Part shown: positions 37,847 through 47,276 of the stretch, one piece after another
Position numbering within the stretch: the first letter of the stretch is position 1
Layout of the letters: each line of letters starts with the position of its first letter
Assembly: GCF_001544475.1 (NCBI RefSeq)
Contig: NZ_FCNW02000032.1
Location: 1-64,000, forward strand
Reading direction: 5' to 3'
Source: Caballeronia humi
GTDB taxonomy: Bacteria; Pseudomonadota; Gammaproteobacteria; Burkholderiales; Burkholderiaceae
Length of the DNA stretch: 64,000 nucleotides
Position numbers and translations under genes: made by a program
Notes under the pieces: model-generated
What the model was told of the DNA's origin: nothing
Seen by the model: only the letters and a program-made list of their open reading frames with translations
The model's database searches: none

Positions 37847-39703
37847 ATGAAAGACCCGCTTCGCTCGACGTCGGACACGCAAGCGCCGCCTCGGCGTTCG
37901 TTCGAGCCGCGCGCGCTGTTCAGCTTTCGCAAGTCGGGACCGCGCTTACCGGTCGCGTGCCGCGCTGCGTTCAGTGTCGGGTTGCCTGTCGCCATCGGCT
38001 GGGCGCTTGGCGATGTATCGGCCGGACTGATGGCGACGATCGGTGCGCTCACGTCGTTGTACGCATCGGACCGGCCGTATGCGAATCGCGCGTGGCTCCT
38101 TGCGGGCATAGCACTCGCGTTCAGCGTGATCGTTACGCTCGGCGTTTGGGCTCAGCAATGGCCCGTCCTGGCGGTGCCGCTCGTCGTCGTCATCGCGATG
38201 GCCGCGACCTTCGTCTGCCACTCGCTCAGAATAGGCCCGCCTGGCGCCTACATGTTCTCGTTGGCGTGCGCCGCTGCCACGGCCATCCCGGTTCCCGTCG
38301 ATCGGGTCGGTTGGCTCGTGCTCGGCGGAGGAGGGGTGTCATGGCTCGTTCACATGTCCGGGGCGCTGATTGCGCCGAGGGGACCGGAGACCTCGGCAGT
38401 CGCCGCCGCTGCGCAAGCGGTGGCAAGGTTCGCGCAGGCTTCGGACATCGGCGCGAAAGACCGCGCACGTCATGAGGCAGCGTTGGCGCTCCATGACGCC
38501 TGGGCAGCGCTTGTCACTTTTCAGCCTGCGAACGGACGCACGGATAAGGCGCTCACGCGTTTGCGGGCGCAGAATCGCGAACTGCATTTGATCTTTGCAG
38601 CGTGCGTCAGCGCCGACGATTCGCTTGTCGCGACCTCGGAGGCACTGGCTAAGCGAGCGCGCGAGATCGGCTCGGAGATCAACTCCACAAACGAACATGG
38701 TACTGAAGTTCAGCTTCCGCTAGGGCGACTGCGAACGTCGCATTTGCTACTGGAAAACCTGACGCTTCACTCGCCGGCAGCGAAAGTGACAATGCGCGTC
38801 GGCATAGCCGTGGCGATTGCCGGCTTGATCGGCGCGGCTTTGAGTCTGGAGCGCGCTTACTGGGCGATGGCGTCGGCCGTACTCGTGTTGCACATGGGCC
38901 TCGATTGGGCGCGAACCTTGCAGCGAGGACTGGAACGAACCGTCGGCACATTGATCGGCCTCGTTCTTGCCAGTGCGATTCTCGCCATTCATCCCACAGG
39001 CCTGTGGCTCGTCGCGACGTTGATGTGCCTCCAGTTTCTCATCGAGATGCTGGTTACGCGCAACTACGCGTTGGCCGTCGTGTTCGTTACCTGTATCGCC
39101 TTGGTGATCGCCTCCGACGACCACGCATTGCGTGATCCGGCGGCTCTGCTCTGGGCACGTGCGATTGATACCGTCATTGGTTGTGGCGTGGGCCTGCTCG
39201 TTCATGCGCTCTTCGGACCGCGAGGTGCTCCTGTCTCGTTGCGTCAGCAGATCGTCCGGACGTTGGCAACCGCGCAGACCGCACTCGATCACCTTGCCGC
39301 AGGCGATGTGACATCGAATGAAGCGTTACGCGTGCGGCTCGAACTTCAGCATCGAATTTTCAGACTGGTGACATCCTATGAAGCGGGTACCGGTGGCTTC
39401 GCGCGCGATCCAGCCGCCGACGAGTGTATGTGGCCAACCGTCGTCGCCACGCAAAGGCTAGGCTACAAGATTCTCGCCGCTTGCTGGTCTATCGAATCGG
39501 AAGGCGTGTCTTCTTCTGCGACTCTCACGGGAGATGAACTCGCGAACGTCAACGCAGCGCTTTCCGAAATCATGACGTCAGTGCATAACGGTAACGGCCC
39601 GAACGCGCTTCACGAATTGCCCGATCTTCTCGACGACGAAATACGTGATCTAAGCGACTCTCTCGTTGCCTACCGTTCCACACCCGCGCGCGGAACGCGA
39701 TGA
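37847..39703 (+). CDS. FUSC-family transporter (aromatic acid exporter-like)
   Basis: The 618-residue inner-membrane protein has two repeated blocks of hydrophobic helices, about residues 40-190 and 300-470, separated by a soluble region, the architecture of the FUSC/AaeB fusaric-acid and aromatic-acid exporter family. It probably exports toxic aromatic acids; it lies directly before the aromatic degradation cluster. Its 3' end overlaps the convergent flavin reductase gene by 34 bases. Confidence 0.87.
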   Translation: MKDPLRSTSDTQAPPRRSFEPRALFSFRKSGPRLPVACRAAFSVGLPVAIGWALGDVSAGLMATIGALTSLYASDRPYANRAWLLAGIALAFSVIVTLGVWAQQWPVLAVPLVVVIAMAATFVCHSLRIGPPGAYMFSLACAAATAIPVPVDRVGWLVLGGGGVSWLVHMSGALIAPRGPETSAVAAAAQAVARFAQASDIGAKDRARHEAALALHDAWAALVTFQPANGRTDKALTRLRAQNRELHLIFAACVSADDSLVATSEALAKRAREIGSEINSTNEHGTEVQLPLGRLRTSHLLLENLTLHSPAAKVTMRVGIAVAIAGLIGAALSLERAYWAMASAVLVLHMGLDWARTLQRGLERTVGTLIGLVLASAILAIHPTGLWLVATLMCLQFLIEMLVTRNYALAVVFVTCIALVIASDDHALRDPAALLWARAIDTVIGCGVGLLVHALFGPRGAPVSLRQQIVRTLATAQTALDHLAAGDVTSNEALRVRLELQHRIFRLVTSYEAGTGGFARDPAADECMWPTVVATQRLGYKILAACWSIESEGVSSSATLTGDELANVNAALSEIMTSVHNGNGPNALHELPDLLDDEIRDLSDSLVAYRSTPARGTR

Positions 39704-40209
39704 AAATTCCGCCCGAAGTAGATCAACCCGTCACCCTCGTCGCGCACGCTGATCTCGTTCGTCTGCACAAAGATCACGGAATGCGAACCCACTTCCTTCG
39801 CCTCGACGATGGTGCCCTGCAAGCTCGCAAGCGCATCGCGCAGGACCGGCACGCCATGCGAGCCCTCGTCCCACAGTGGCAGCGAGAAGCGCTCGTCCAT
39901 CGAAAGCTGCGTGAGGCCCGCGAAGTGACGCGCGGTTTCCTCGCGATGCGCGGGCAGTACGTTGATGCAGACATGCCGATTGCGCACGAACGCTGCGTGC
40001 ATCGAGCTCGACCGGTTCAGGCACACGAGCAGTGTCGGCGGCGCATCGGTGACGGAGCACACGGCGCTCGCCGTGATGCCGCAGCGCCCGAATGGGCCGT
40101 TGGTGGTCACCACGTTCACTGCCGCGCCCAGATGTGCCATCGCCTGGCGAAACTGCTGGCGGGCCGGCTCGATGTCGGGGCGTGATGCTTGAAGGGGCAG
40201 GGCGGACAT
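39670..40209 (-). CDS. iacG: flavin reductase, iacG-like
   Basis: The 179-residue protein is of the HpaC/flavin reductase-like family (FRQAMAHLGAAVNVVTTNG, GITASAVCSVTDAPPTLLVC, NVLPAHREETARHFAG, YFGRNFHRV). It supplies reduced flavin to a flavin monooxygenase, here most likely the IacA-like enzyme. The ATG at 40209 has a GGAG Shine-Dalgarno 9 bases before it; the ATG at 40239 has none. It is convergent with and overlaps the FUSC gene. The iac assignment rests on the neighbourhood. Confidence 0.85.
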   Translation of the reverse strand: MSALPLQASRPDIEPARQQFRQAMAHLGAAVNVVTTNGPFGRCGITASAVCSVTDAPPTLLVCLNRSSSMHAAFVRNRHVCINVLPAHREETARHFAGLTQLSMDERFSLPLWDEGSHGVPVLRDALASLQGTIVEAKEVGSHSVIFVQTNEISVRDEGDGLIYFGRNFHRVPRAGVER

Positions 40210-40495
40210 GTCGGTGTCTCCGGTTTTGTTCGTATCCATGTTATTTATCAGATTGCGATTCAAGCGTACGCGGCGAAGCGCACGAAGGAAATCCGCATGA
40301 TTGGCCCATGTACCCGGCATCGCTACCGAGCGCACTAAAGGTTTTACCGACCCTTCGCTCGCAAGCGTTGGAAAGGCCTTTGCTAGCGGATTCCGGCTGG
40401 TTATCATGAAGCTCCAGAAAAACGACGACCTTGCCAAGAGACCGCCGAACTCCACGGCGCGCACGGTCCCGATGTCAATCGAAAGAGTCCTTGCA

Positions 40496-41128
40496 ATGAA
40501 TCCTCCCGCTCCCGTGGTGTATATCGTCGATGACGACAACGGCATGCGCACCTCGCTTGCGTGGCTGCTTGAATCGGTGGGCGTGAAATCGGAAGGCTTT
40601 GCGAGCGCGGCGGAATTCCTGCGCGCGTTCGACGTGAACAAGCCCGCATGCCTCGTGCTCGACGTGCGCATGCCCGAAGTCAGCGGCTTCGAGGTGCAGT
40701 CCGAGTTGAACCGACGCGGCGCGACCCTGCCGATCATCTTCGTGAGCGGTCACGGCGACATTCCGATGTCGGTGCGTGCGTTGCAGCACGGTGCGATCGA
40801 CTTCGTCGAGAAACCGTATAACTCGCAGCAGATGCTCGAGCGTGTGCAACGCGCGATAAAACTCGCGACGCAGCGCCACGCGAAGGATCAGCGCAAGCGT
40901 GAACTGCGCGAGCGTGTCGAGTCGCTCACGGCACGCGAAAAGGAAGTGCTGCGCGGTGTGATCGAAGGCAAGGGCAGCAAGCGCATCGCTGCCGACCTGT
41001 CGATCAGCGTAAAGACCGTGGATGTGCACCGCGCGAGCATCAAGGAGAAGCTCGGCGCGGCATCGATCGCGGCGCTCGTGCGCGACGTGCTCGAAGTGTG
41101 GAGCCCACCAGGCGACGAGCGCGCCTGA
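40496..41128 (+). CDS. FixJ-like two-component response regulator
   Basis: The 210-residue protein has a receiver domain with phosphorylation site Asp56 (LDVRMPEVSG), the DDD acidic pocket near residue 12 and Lys in FVEKPY. A C-terminal LuxR/FixJ helix-turn-helix follows (SLTAREKEVLRGVIEGKGSK, then SVKTVDVHRASIKEKLG). It pairs with the PAS-containing histidine kinase at 45301-46779. Its stop is 2 bases from the end of the convergent iacE gene. It probably controls the iac genes. Confidence 0.9.
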   Translation: MNPPAPVVYIVDDDNGMRTSLAWLLESVGVKSEGFASAAEFLRAFDVNKPACLVLDVRMPEVSGFEVQSELNRRGATLPIIFVSGHGDIPMSVRALQHGAIDFVEKPYNSQQMLERVQRAIKLATQRHAKDQRKRELRERVESLTAREKEVLRGVIEGKGSKRIAADLSISVKTVDVHRASIKEKLGAASIAALVRDVLEVWSPPGDERA

Positions 41129-41130
41129 TC

Positions 41131-41874
41131 TCAACGCATGTAGAGGCCGCCGTTCACGTCCCAGCACGCGCCGTTGGCAAAGTACGCATCCGCTGAGGCT
41201 AACAGCACCGCGACGTCCGCAATGTACGCGGCCGAACCCAGCTTGCCCACTGGAATGCCCGCGATCACTTTTTCGAGCTTCTCCGCGGGTACGCTTTCGT
41301 GGACGATAGGCAGATCGAGCGGTCCCGGCGAAATCGCGTTGACGGTCACGCCATGCGCCGCGAGATCGCGCGCGAAGACTTTCGTAAGCGTAATCGCGCC
41401 GCCTTTCGCGGCCGCGTAGTGCGCGCCGGTCGCCGAGCCGCCATTCTGTCCCGCGAGCGACGCGATGTTCACGATGCGCCCCGCGCCGCGATTCGCGAAG
41501 TGCTGGCCGAACACCTGGCAGCCGAAAAGGACGCTGCGCAAGTTGATATCGATGACCTGATCGAATTGCTCGGCGGTGATCTCCATCGCCGGGACGACTT
41601 TCGATGCGCCCGCGTTGTTGATGAGTGCATCGATGGCGCCCCAGCGTTCGAGCAGCGCATCGCGTGCCGCTTCGAAGTCCGCTTTCGATGCAACGTCGAG
41701 CTTGATCGCGCATGCGCTCGATTCGTCCTTGCTCAACTCGCGCGCCAGTGCTTGCGCGGCTTCGATGGCGATATCGGCCAATGCGACCTTGTACCCCGCT
41801 TCGTGAAAGCGCCGGGCGACGACAGCGCCCAATCCGCGCGCTGCGCCTGTGATGAGCACGACTCTATTCGACAT
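41131..41874 (-). CDS. iacE: SDR family oxidoreductase, iacE-like
   Basis: The 247-residue classical SDR has TGAARGLGAVVARRFHEAGY, LINNAGAS and the GAHYAAAKGG active site. It is the expected SDR of the IAA degradation cluster and acts on an oxindole acetic acid intermediate in the known pathway. It is the last gene of the minus-strand unit iacA-iacB-iacI-iacH-iacE, and its start overlaps iacH by 11 bases. Confidence 0.86.
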   Translation of the reverse strand: MSNRVVLITGAARGLGAVVARRFHEAGYKVALADIAIEAAQALARELSKDESSACAIKLDVASKADFEAARDALLERWGAIDALINNAGASKVVPAMEITAEQFDQVIDINLRSVLFGCQVFGQHFANRGAGRIVNIASLAGQNGGSATGAHYAAAKGGAITLTKVFARDLAAHGVTVNAISPGPLDLPIVHESVPAEKLEKVIAGIPVGKLGSAAYIADVAVLLASADAYFANGACWDVNGGLYMR

Positions 41875-43018
41875 AATTTCCTTTGGGCATGTTGAGTTTC
41901 GTTAGGCAGGCGGCGACGGCGCAGACTTTTTCGTCCGCACCCTTGCGTCCTACGACCTGCAAGCCCGCCTTGAGCGAGGTGCCAACGACCGGCACCGGAA
42001 TGCTCAACGCCGGATGGCCGCTTAGATTGAACGGCCGAATCAGCGACGACATGGCGATGACCGACGTCCCTGCGCGCGCCGCTTCGAGCGTGATGGGAAA
42101 TGTTGGGAGCGTGGGCAATATGAGCACATCCACATCGTCGAGCTCGCGATCCACTGACGCCGTGAACATGCGTCTCACACGTTCTGCGGCGTCAACGTCG
42201 ACGGCTGACGTGTTCGACGCAGCGCGCAATCGCGCAACGAGATCCGCGCCGAGCTTGCCCGTATCGACGAGATGGCCGAACGCGCGCCACGTCTCCGCGT
42301 TAATGACAGCGAGACCCGCGACGAAAGCGTCGTTCATCGCATCGAGTTCGACGGAGCGCGATGCGAAGCCAGCACGATGCACAGCCGATTCGACCGCCCT
42401 CAAAATATCCGCATCAGCTTGCACTGCGACGATACCCACGCGCGCCTTCGACGCATCCGCGCGCGCAGCACGAGTATCGAACGTGGGATCGATGGCCGTC
42501 ATCACGTCGATCAGTACATGCATCTCGCGCGAGAACGGGCCAACGCAATCGAGCGTCGTCTCCTTCGGTGCGACGCCGACGCGCGACACGCGTCCGAACG
42601 TCGGCTTGAATCCGATCACGCCACAGCACGCGGCCGGGCCGCGCACGGAGCCGCCTGTGTCGGTGCCGAGCGCGGCATCAGCGAGACCGAAGCCGACCGC
42701 CGATGCAGAACCGCTCGACGATCCACCCGGAATACGCGACATGTCCTGCGGATTTCGCGGCGTACCGGTGAAGTCGTTGATCCCCGTCATGCCGAACGCG
42801 AGTTCATGCATGTTGGTCTTGCCGTTGATTCGCCAGCCTGCATCGAGCAGTCGCTGAACGACTTCGGCATGCTCGGCAGCGGCGGGTTGGTCCGCGAGCG
42901 CGCGGCATGCGGCTGTCGTCGGATAGCCCGCGATGTCGATACTGTCCTTGATGGCGATAGTTGGCGCATCCTCGCGCGCACGCGTGCGCAGATCGAATTC
43001 GCTGATAAAAGCGCTCAT
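41864..43018 (-). CDS. iacH: amidase, iacH-like
   Basis: The 384-residue amidase-signature protein has catalytic Lys24 (TIAIKDSIDIAG), the glycine/serine-rich loop PGGSSSGSASAVGFG and the second Ser in TDTGGSVRGPAACCG, giving the Ser-cisSer-Lys triad. In the iac pathway it is proposed to open the oxindole lactam. The ATG at 43018 overlaps the end of the IacI gene by four bases. It is short for an amidase but complete. Confidence 0.86.
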   Translation of the reverse strand: MSAFISEFDLRTRAREDAPTIAIKDSIDIAGYPTTAACRALADQPAAAEHAEVVQRLLDAGWRINGKTNMHELAFGMTGINDFTGTPRNPQDMSRIPGGSSSGSASAVGFGLADAALGTDTGGSVRGPAACCGVIGFKPTFGRVSRVGVAPKETTLDCVGPFSREMHVLIDVMTAIDPTFDTRAARADASKARVGIVAVQADADILRAVESAVHRAGFASRSVELDAMNDAFVAGLAVINAETWRAFGHLVDTGKLGADLVARLRAASNTSAVDVDAAERVRRMFTASVDRELDDVDVLILPTLPTFPITLEAARAGTSVIAMSSLIRPFNLSGHPALSIPVPVVGTSLKAGLQVVGRKGADEKVCAVAACLTKLNMPKGNYVE

Positions 43019-43524
43019 GCGGTGTTTCCTTGTCGCGGGTTGATTTGCCACGGCGCATCGAAAAGACGCTCTGTGCGGAAGTGCTGGATCAGCCAGATGC
43101 CACGCGATGCACGCGCGAAATCGATTTGCAGGCGCGCCGCGATCAACTCGGCCTTTTCATCGACATAGCCCGAGGCTTGCAACATGATCCAGCGGCCCTT
43201 TGCGATGCTTCCCTCGACCTCGATATGCTCGGACGTGAGGAAGTGCACGTTGGTGGCGAAATGCGGCGTGGGCGGGAGATATCGCTGCAACATCCCGACG
43301 ATTTGCGCAGGCCCGGTCAATCGGCCGAACTTGGAAGCGTATTGCGGACCGATGCCTTCCCACACTGCATCTTCAGCGAAGAGCTCCGCAAGCGTTTCAC
43401 CAGCGAGCGCATGCACGGGTACGTCGCATAGCGCCATATAGCGCGCAATGGTCGCGCGCACCGCGTTCTGCGCTTCGAGCGCATCGAGGCGAGCCTGCAA
43501 CGCTTCGATGGTCGACGGGTTCAT
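43015..43524 (-). CDS. iacI: SnoaL-like protein, iacI-like
   Basis: The 169-residue NTF2/SnoaL-fold protein starts MNPSTIEALQARLDALEAQN and contains FAEDAVWEGIGP and NVHFLTSEHIEVEGSIAKGR. It is the expected IacI of the IAA cluster, a small protein of uncertain catalytic role. The stop overlaps the iacH start by four bases, and the start overlaps iacB by four bases (43521-43524), so translation is coupled. Confidence 0.84.
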   Translation of the reverse strand: MNPSTIEALQARLDALEAQNAVRATIARYMALCDVPVHALAGETLAELFAEDAVWEGIGPQYASKFGRLTGPAQIVGMLQRYLPPTPHFATNVHFLTSEHIEVEGSIAKGRWIMLQASGYVDEKAELIAARLQIDFARASRGIWLIQHFRTERLFDAPWQINPRQGNTA

Positions 43525-43892
43525 GACGTCGCAGCCGGCGGGACAGCCAACGCGCGGCCTACGCGCGCTTCGATCTTGCCGTAGCGCCACAGGTTGTACT
43601 CGCCGACGGGCGTCGTGCGATACAGATTGCATACGGCGACCGCCGTATCGAAATCAGCGACGTCGGCCATGATGTAGAAGGTCCACGGCGCACCGTCCGA
43701 CTGGCCGACGACGAGCCGGTCGTCGTCCATCACGCCGAGCACGCGCACGTTTTCCATCGCTTCGATGGCGCTCAGCATCTTGCCGTACGCCTGCCACACT
43801 TCGCCGATATGCTCGCGCGGCAAGTCGAAGAAGTTCTGCGTGACGCCGCAGCAGAACAGCACGCGCAAGGGCAGGGATCGATTGTCGTTCAT
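43521..43892 (-). CDS. iacB: IacB-like protein of unknown function
   Basis: The 123-residue protein starts MNDNRSLPLRVLFCCGVTQN and has a ferredoxin-fold-like or dimeric alpha/beta-barrel pattern (APWTFYIMADVADFDTAVAV). The order and length match IacB, an uncharacterised but conserved iac gene product. A GAGT Shine-Dalgarno precedes the start. It lies 36 bases after iacA and overlaps iacI by four bases. No catalytic motif is visible. Confidence 0.8.
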   Translation of the reverse strand: MNDNRSLPLRVLFCCGVTQNFFDLPREHIGEVWQAYGKMLSAIEAMENVRVLGVMDDDRLVVGQSDGAPWTFYIMADVADFDTAVAVCNLYRTTPVGEYNLWRYGKIEARVGRALAVPPAATS

Positions 43893-43928
43893 GAAGAAAA
43901 CTCCTTGTTTCAAGCGTTAAAGATTGAA

Positions 43929-45098
43929 TCAGAGATAGCCGGGAATCGGCGGCACGCCGACAAACACGGCGCCCGCTCCGTCGTAATTGCCTTCGCCGAG
44001 GAAGGCATGCTGCGTGACGACCATCGCGTCGCGCATCAGGCGTTGCAGCGGGTGCGTGCGATAGATCGCCATCGTGCCACCCAGGCGATAGGCGCGATTC
44101 ACCACGTCCGCGCCTTCGTGCGCGATCTGCGTGGCCGACAGGCGCAACAGGCTCACTTGCTCCGGAGTCACGTCGTTGCCCGCGAGAATCGATTGCCAGA
44201 CGCTGTCGGTCGATTCGTAGAAGAACGCGCGTGCGGAGCGCAGTTGCGCTTCGGCCTTCGCGAGTTCGATGCGGTAGTACGCGCGGTCCGCGAGTTGCGG
44301 CGCGCCGGTGGTTGTCTTGCGCCCGCCTGCCATGTTGTTCGCGACATCGAGCGCGGCGCGCGCGAGTCCGAGGTTCACCACGGCAAGCACTTGCGCCGCG
44401 TAAGCGATGGTCGGATAGCGATAGAGCGGTTCGTCGATCGTGGATGCGCCGCCGCGCACGAAGGTCCAGTCTTCCGCTACGAACTGATTCGTCACGCGCA
44501 GATCGTGACTGCCCGTGCCCTGCATGCCGACCACGTTCCAGTTCTCCACGATCTCCACCTGGCTCGGCCTGAACACGGCCGTACGCGGCTTGCCCGGCGC
44601 TTCACCAGGCTTGCCGGTGCCAATGCCCACGCCGAGCCAGTCCGCGCCCTTGCAGCCGCTCGCGAACTTCCACGTGCCGTTCACGCGATATCCGCCGGTC
44701 TCGGGCGCGGCATTCTGCACGGGAAAGAGTCCACCCGCGAACACCTGATCGGGGCCGTCGGCGTAGATGGCAGCTTGCGTCGCGACCGGCAATGCCGCGA
44801 GATAGAGATTCGCCGACCCAAAGCTCGCCACCCACGCGGCGGAACCGTCGGCGGTTGCGATGCGTTCAATCATCGCGAGGAACTCGCCGGGGGCGCGCGC
44901 ATCACCGCCGAAGCGCTTCGGCGTGGCGGCGCGATAGATGCCCACGCGCTTGAGCCTGGCGATGACATCGCGCGGAACGTGCGACAGGCGCTCGAATTCT
45001 TCACGGCGCTCCGCGATTTCCGCGATGACGTCGTCGAGCGTGAGCGCGTCGGTTTGAAGAGTGCATTCGTCTTTGCGTACGAGGGCGGTAGCGGACAT
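43929..45098 (-). CDS. iacA: flavin-dependent monooxygenase of the acyl-CoA dehydrogenase fold, iacA-like
   Basis: The 389-residue protein is of the acyl-CoA dehydrogenase superfamily (HpaB/DszC-type, group D monooxygenase). It has an N-terminal helical domain, the middle NGTWKFASGCKGADWLGVG block and a helical C-terminus. In the iac pathway IacA performs the first hydroxylation of the indole ring of IAA with reduced flavin, supplied here by the IacG-like reductase. It heads the unit iacA-B-I-H-E and diverges from the histidine kinase gene. Confidence 0.88.
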   Translation of the reverse strand: MSATALVRKDECTLQTDALTLDDVIAEIAERREEFERLSHVPRDVIARLKRVGIYRAATPKRFGGDARAPGEFLAMIERIATADGSAAWVASFGSANLYLAALPVATQAAIYADGPDQVFAGGLFPVQNAAPETGGYRVNGTWKFASGCKGADWLGVGIGTGKPGEAPGKPRTAVFRPSQVEIVENWNVVGMQGTGSHDLRVTNQFVAEDWTFVRGGASTIDEPLYRYPTIAYAAQVLAVVNLGLARAALDVANNMAGGRKTTTGAPQLADRAYYRIELAKAEAQLRSARAFFYESTDSVWQSILAGNDVTPEQVSLLRLSATQIAHEGADVVNRAYRLGGTMAIYRTHPLQRLMRDAMVVTQHAFLGEGNYDGAGAVFVGVPPIPGYL

Positions 45099-45300
45099 GG
45101 GACGTCTCCTGTTTTGTTCGAATGGCTTTGATCGGTGGATGGCGATGCCAGTCTAGAAACGCAAAAATATGAAGACAATTGGGAAGGCGTGCGCGATGAT
45201 CAGTGAAGCCTCCCGGTGGTCTAAAGAAATCTTTAGGGGCGCGACACGCGAGCCGATGCTATGGTTAGGCAACGCACTCACGCTTGCTTTCCGTCGAATC

Positions 45301-46779
45301 ATGGAATTTCCCGCTCAAGAAGATTTCCGCCTGTTGCTCGATGCGCTGACGCATTGCGTGCTGCTGCACGATGCGCAAACGAAGGCCATTGTCTGGGCCA
45401 ATCGCGCGGCGTGCGTCGCGCTGGGCTTTACGGTCGAGGAGCTGCTGCCGCTCAAGGCACACGACATGACGCGCGACGACCTCAAGTACCGCCGCGAGAT
45501 CGCCGTGAGCGCGATGGATCGATCGGTCGCGCAAGGGCCGCAGTCGTACGAATGGTGCTATCGCTCGCGCGCGGGCATCGACATGCTGTCGGAAGCAATA
45601 GCTACGTACGTGCCGCTTCGCGAGCGCGCGGTCGTCATGGTGCAGTTCCGCGACATCAGCGCGGAAGACGCGATGCGTCAGAAGCTGCGCGGCTACGAAA
45701 CGCGTTTGCGCGAATACATGCAGGACCTCGGCGAGGGCGTCGCCGTCATTACGCCGCGCGGCAAGGTGGGCTATATCAGCGAGTCGGGGCGCCGCGTGCT
45801 CGGCCTCGCATCGGACGCCCCGCTCGGCACGGTGCTCAACTACTGCACCCCAACTGATCGCGATCGCCTCGTTGCCCAGTTGAGCAGCGCGACGAGCAGG
45901 CAATCGACATCGGCAGAGCGCTATCGCATCGTGCGTCGCGATGGCGTCGAGCGCTGGCTGCGCATCACATGCAGGCGCGTCGAGATCGACGACGAGCTGA
46001 ATGGCGTGCTCGTACACTTCCGCGATATCAGCGACGAACACGCGATGGAAGAAGCGCGCCGCGTCGAGGCGCGCATGCTCGAATACGCGGGCCGCTACAA
46101 CGCGATGGGTGAGATGTCGACGGCCATCGCGCACGAGTTGAGCCAGCCGCTCGCGGCCGTGCGCAATTTCATCGAAGGCGCGATCCAGCGCCTGAACCAG
46201 CCGAACGCGGTCGAAAGCGCCATCTGGGGCCTGCGCGCCGCGGATCGGCAGGCGGAGCATGCGGCGCACATCATCAAGAGCGTGCGCGAGTTCATCGTGA
46301 AGCGCGATCCTGTCGAAACGCAAGCGGACTTGCGCGACGTGCTCGCGGATGTTGCGTACTTCATCGAACTGCGCGCGCGCGACGAAGGGGTGCTCGTCAA
46401 GATCGATCAATGCCCCGAGCCGTTGCCGATACGTTGCGAACGCGTCCTGATCGGGCAGGTGATATTGAACCTCGCCTTCAACGCACTGGAGGCCTTGTCG
46501 GGTGCGACTGCGGGCGGGGTCACACTGGCTACGTCGATCAACGGCGATACAGCGGAACTGCACGTGATCGACAACGGCCCCGGCGTTCCCGCCGATGCGC
46601 TCGAACGCCTGTTCGATGGTTTCTCCTCGTCGAAGGCAGGCGGCAACGGTATCGGCTTGTCGTTGTGCAAGAACATCGTTTCGCGTCATGACGGGCGCAT
46701 CTGGGCGCGGCGTGCGGAAACGGACGGACTCGAATGCTGCTTCGCGTTGCCGCTGTTTCCACGCCCGCGAATCCATTAA
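45301..46779 (+). CDS. PAS-domain sensor histidine kinase (FixL-like)
   Basis: The 492-residue soluble kinase has two PAS domains (about residues 1-125 and 135-260), then a HisKA domain with phosphorylated His278 in AIAHELSQPLAAVRNFIEGA and an HATPase_c domain (NLAFNALEAL, DNGPGVP, GNGIGLSLCKNIV). No transmembrane helix is seen. It fits the FixL/FixJ scheme with the regulator at 40496-41128. The start is uncertain: ATG codons at 45169, 45196 and 45256 are in frame; 45301 is taken because PAS homology begins there. Its stop overlaps iacD by four bases, on opposite strands. Confidence 0.87.
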   Translation: MEFPAQEDFRLLLDALTHCVLLHDAQTKAIVWANRAACVALGFTVEELLPLKAHDMTRDDLKYRREIAVSAMDRSVAQGPQSYEWCYRSRAGIDMLSEAIATYVPLRERAVVMVQFRDISAEDAMRQKLRGYETRLREYMQDLGEGVAVITPRGKVGYISESGRRVLGLASDAPLGTVLNYCTPTDRDRLVAQLSSATSRQSTSAERYRIVRRDGVERWLRITCRRVEIDDELNGVLVHFRDISDEHAMEEARRVEARMLEYAGRYNAMGEMSTAIAHELSQPLAAVRNFIEGAIQRLNQPNAVESAIWGLRAADRQAEHAAHIIKSVREFIVKRDPVETQADLRDVLADVAYFIELRARDEGVLVKIDQCPEPLPIRCERVLIGQVILNLAFNALEALSGATAGGVTLATSINGDTAELHVIDNGPGVPADALERLFDGFSSSKAGGNGIGLSLCKNIVSRHDGRIWARRAETDGLECCFALPLFPRPRIH

Positions 46780-47276
46780 AGCAGGAAGCCGATCGCACTC
46801 AGCGCTTCGGTCGAATCGATCAGACGAATGACCTTCTCGACGAGACGCGGCTCGCCGCTCGCCATGCTGATCTTGTGCGTGAGATCGGCGGCGAAGATGG
46901 TCGACACGCCGCGCTTGTAAGCGATGATGATCTGCGACGACTTCACTTCGACGAGGTCCGCGCTGTCGCTCGAGAGCGTGAAGCGCGACACCGTCCGTAC
47001 AGTGCGAGCCGCGTCCGATGCGGACGCCGAATATCCCGACGTCATGCGCTGGACGCGCTTTTCGCGCATGTCGTGATCGTCGTAAGCGTAGTTCAGCGAA
47101 GCCGCGAAATCGGTCGTGTCCGGGTCGATCGGTACGACATAGAAGCCCGACGGTTCCCACAAATCGAGCCACGCCCGATAGTCGCGGCGATCGAGCAGTT
47201 CGGCCTCGCGCCAGATGAACTCGATGGCGCGCGTGAAGGTCTGGTGAGAAAAAAGTGCGTTGCGATCGTCCATCAT
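46776..47276 (-). CDS. iacD: ring-hydroxylating dioxygenase beta subunit, iacD-like
   Basis: The 166-residue NTF2-fold protein is the small subunit of Rieske non-heme iron dioxygenases (TFTRAIEFIWREAELLDRRD, DHDMREKRVQRMTSG). It stabilises the alpha3beta3 hexamer and is not catalytic. The ATG at 47276 overlaps the iacC stop (ATGA). Its 3' end overlaps the kinase gene by four bases. Confidence 0.88.
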   Translation of the reverse strand: MMDDRNALFSHQTFTRAIEFIWREAELLDRRDYRAWLDLWEPSGFYVVPIDPDTTDFAASLNYAYDDHDMREKRVQRMTSGYSASASDAARTVRTVSRFTLSSDSADLVEVKSSQIIIAYKRGVSTIFAADLTHKISMASGEPRLVEKVIRLIDSTEALSAIGFLL

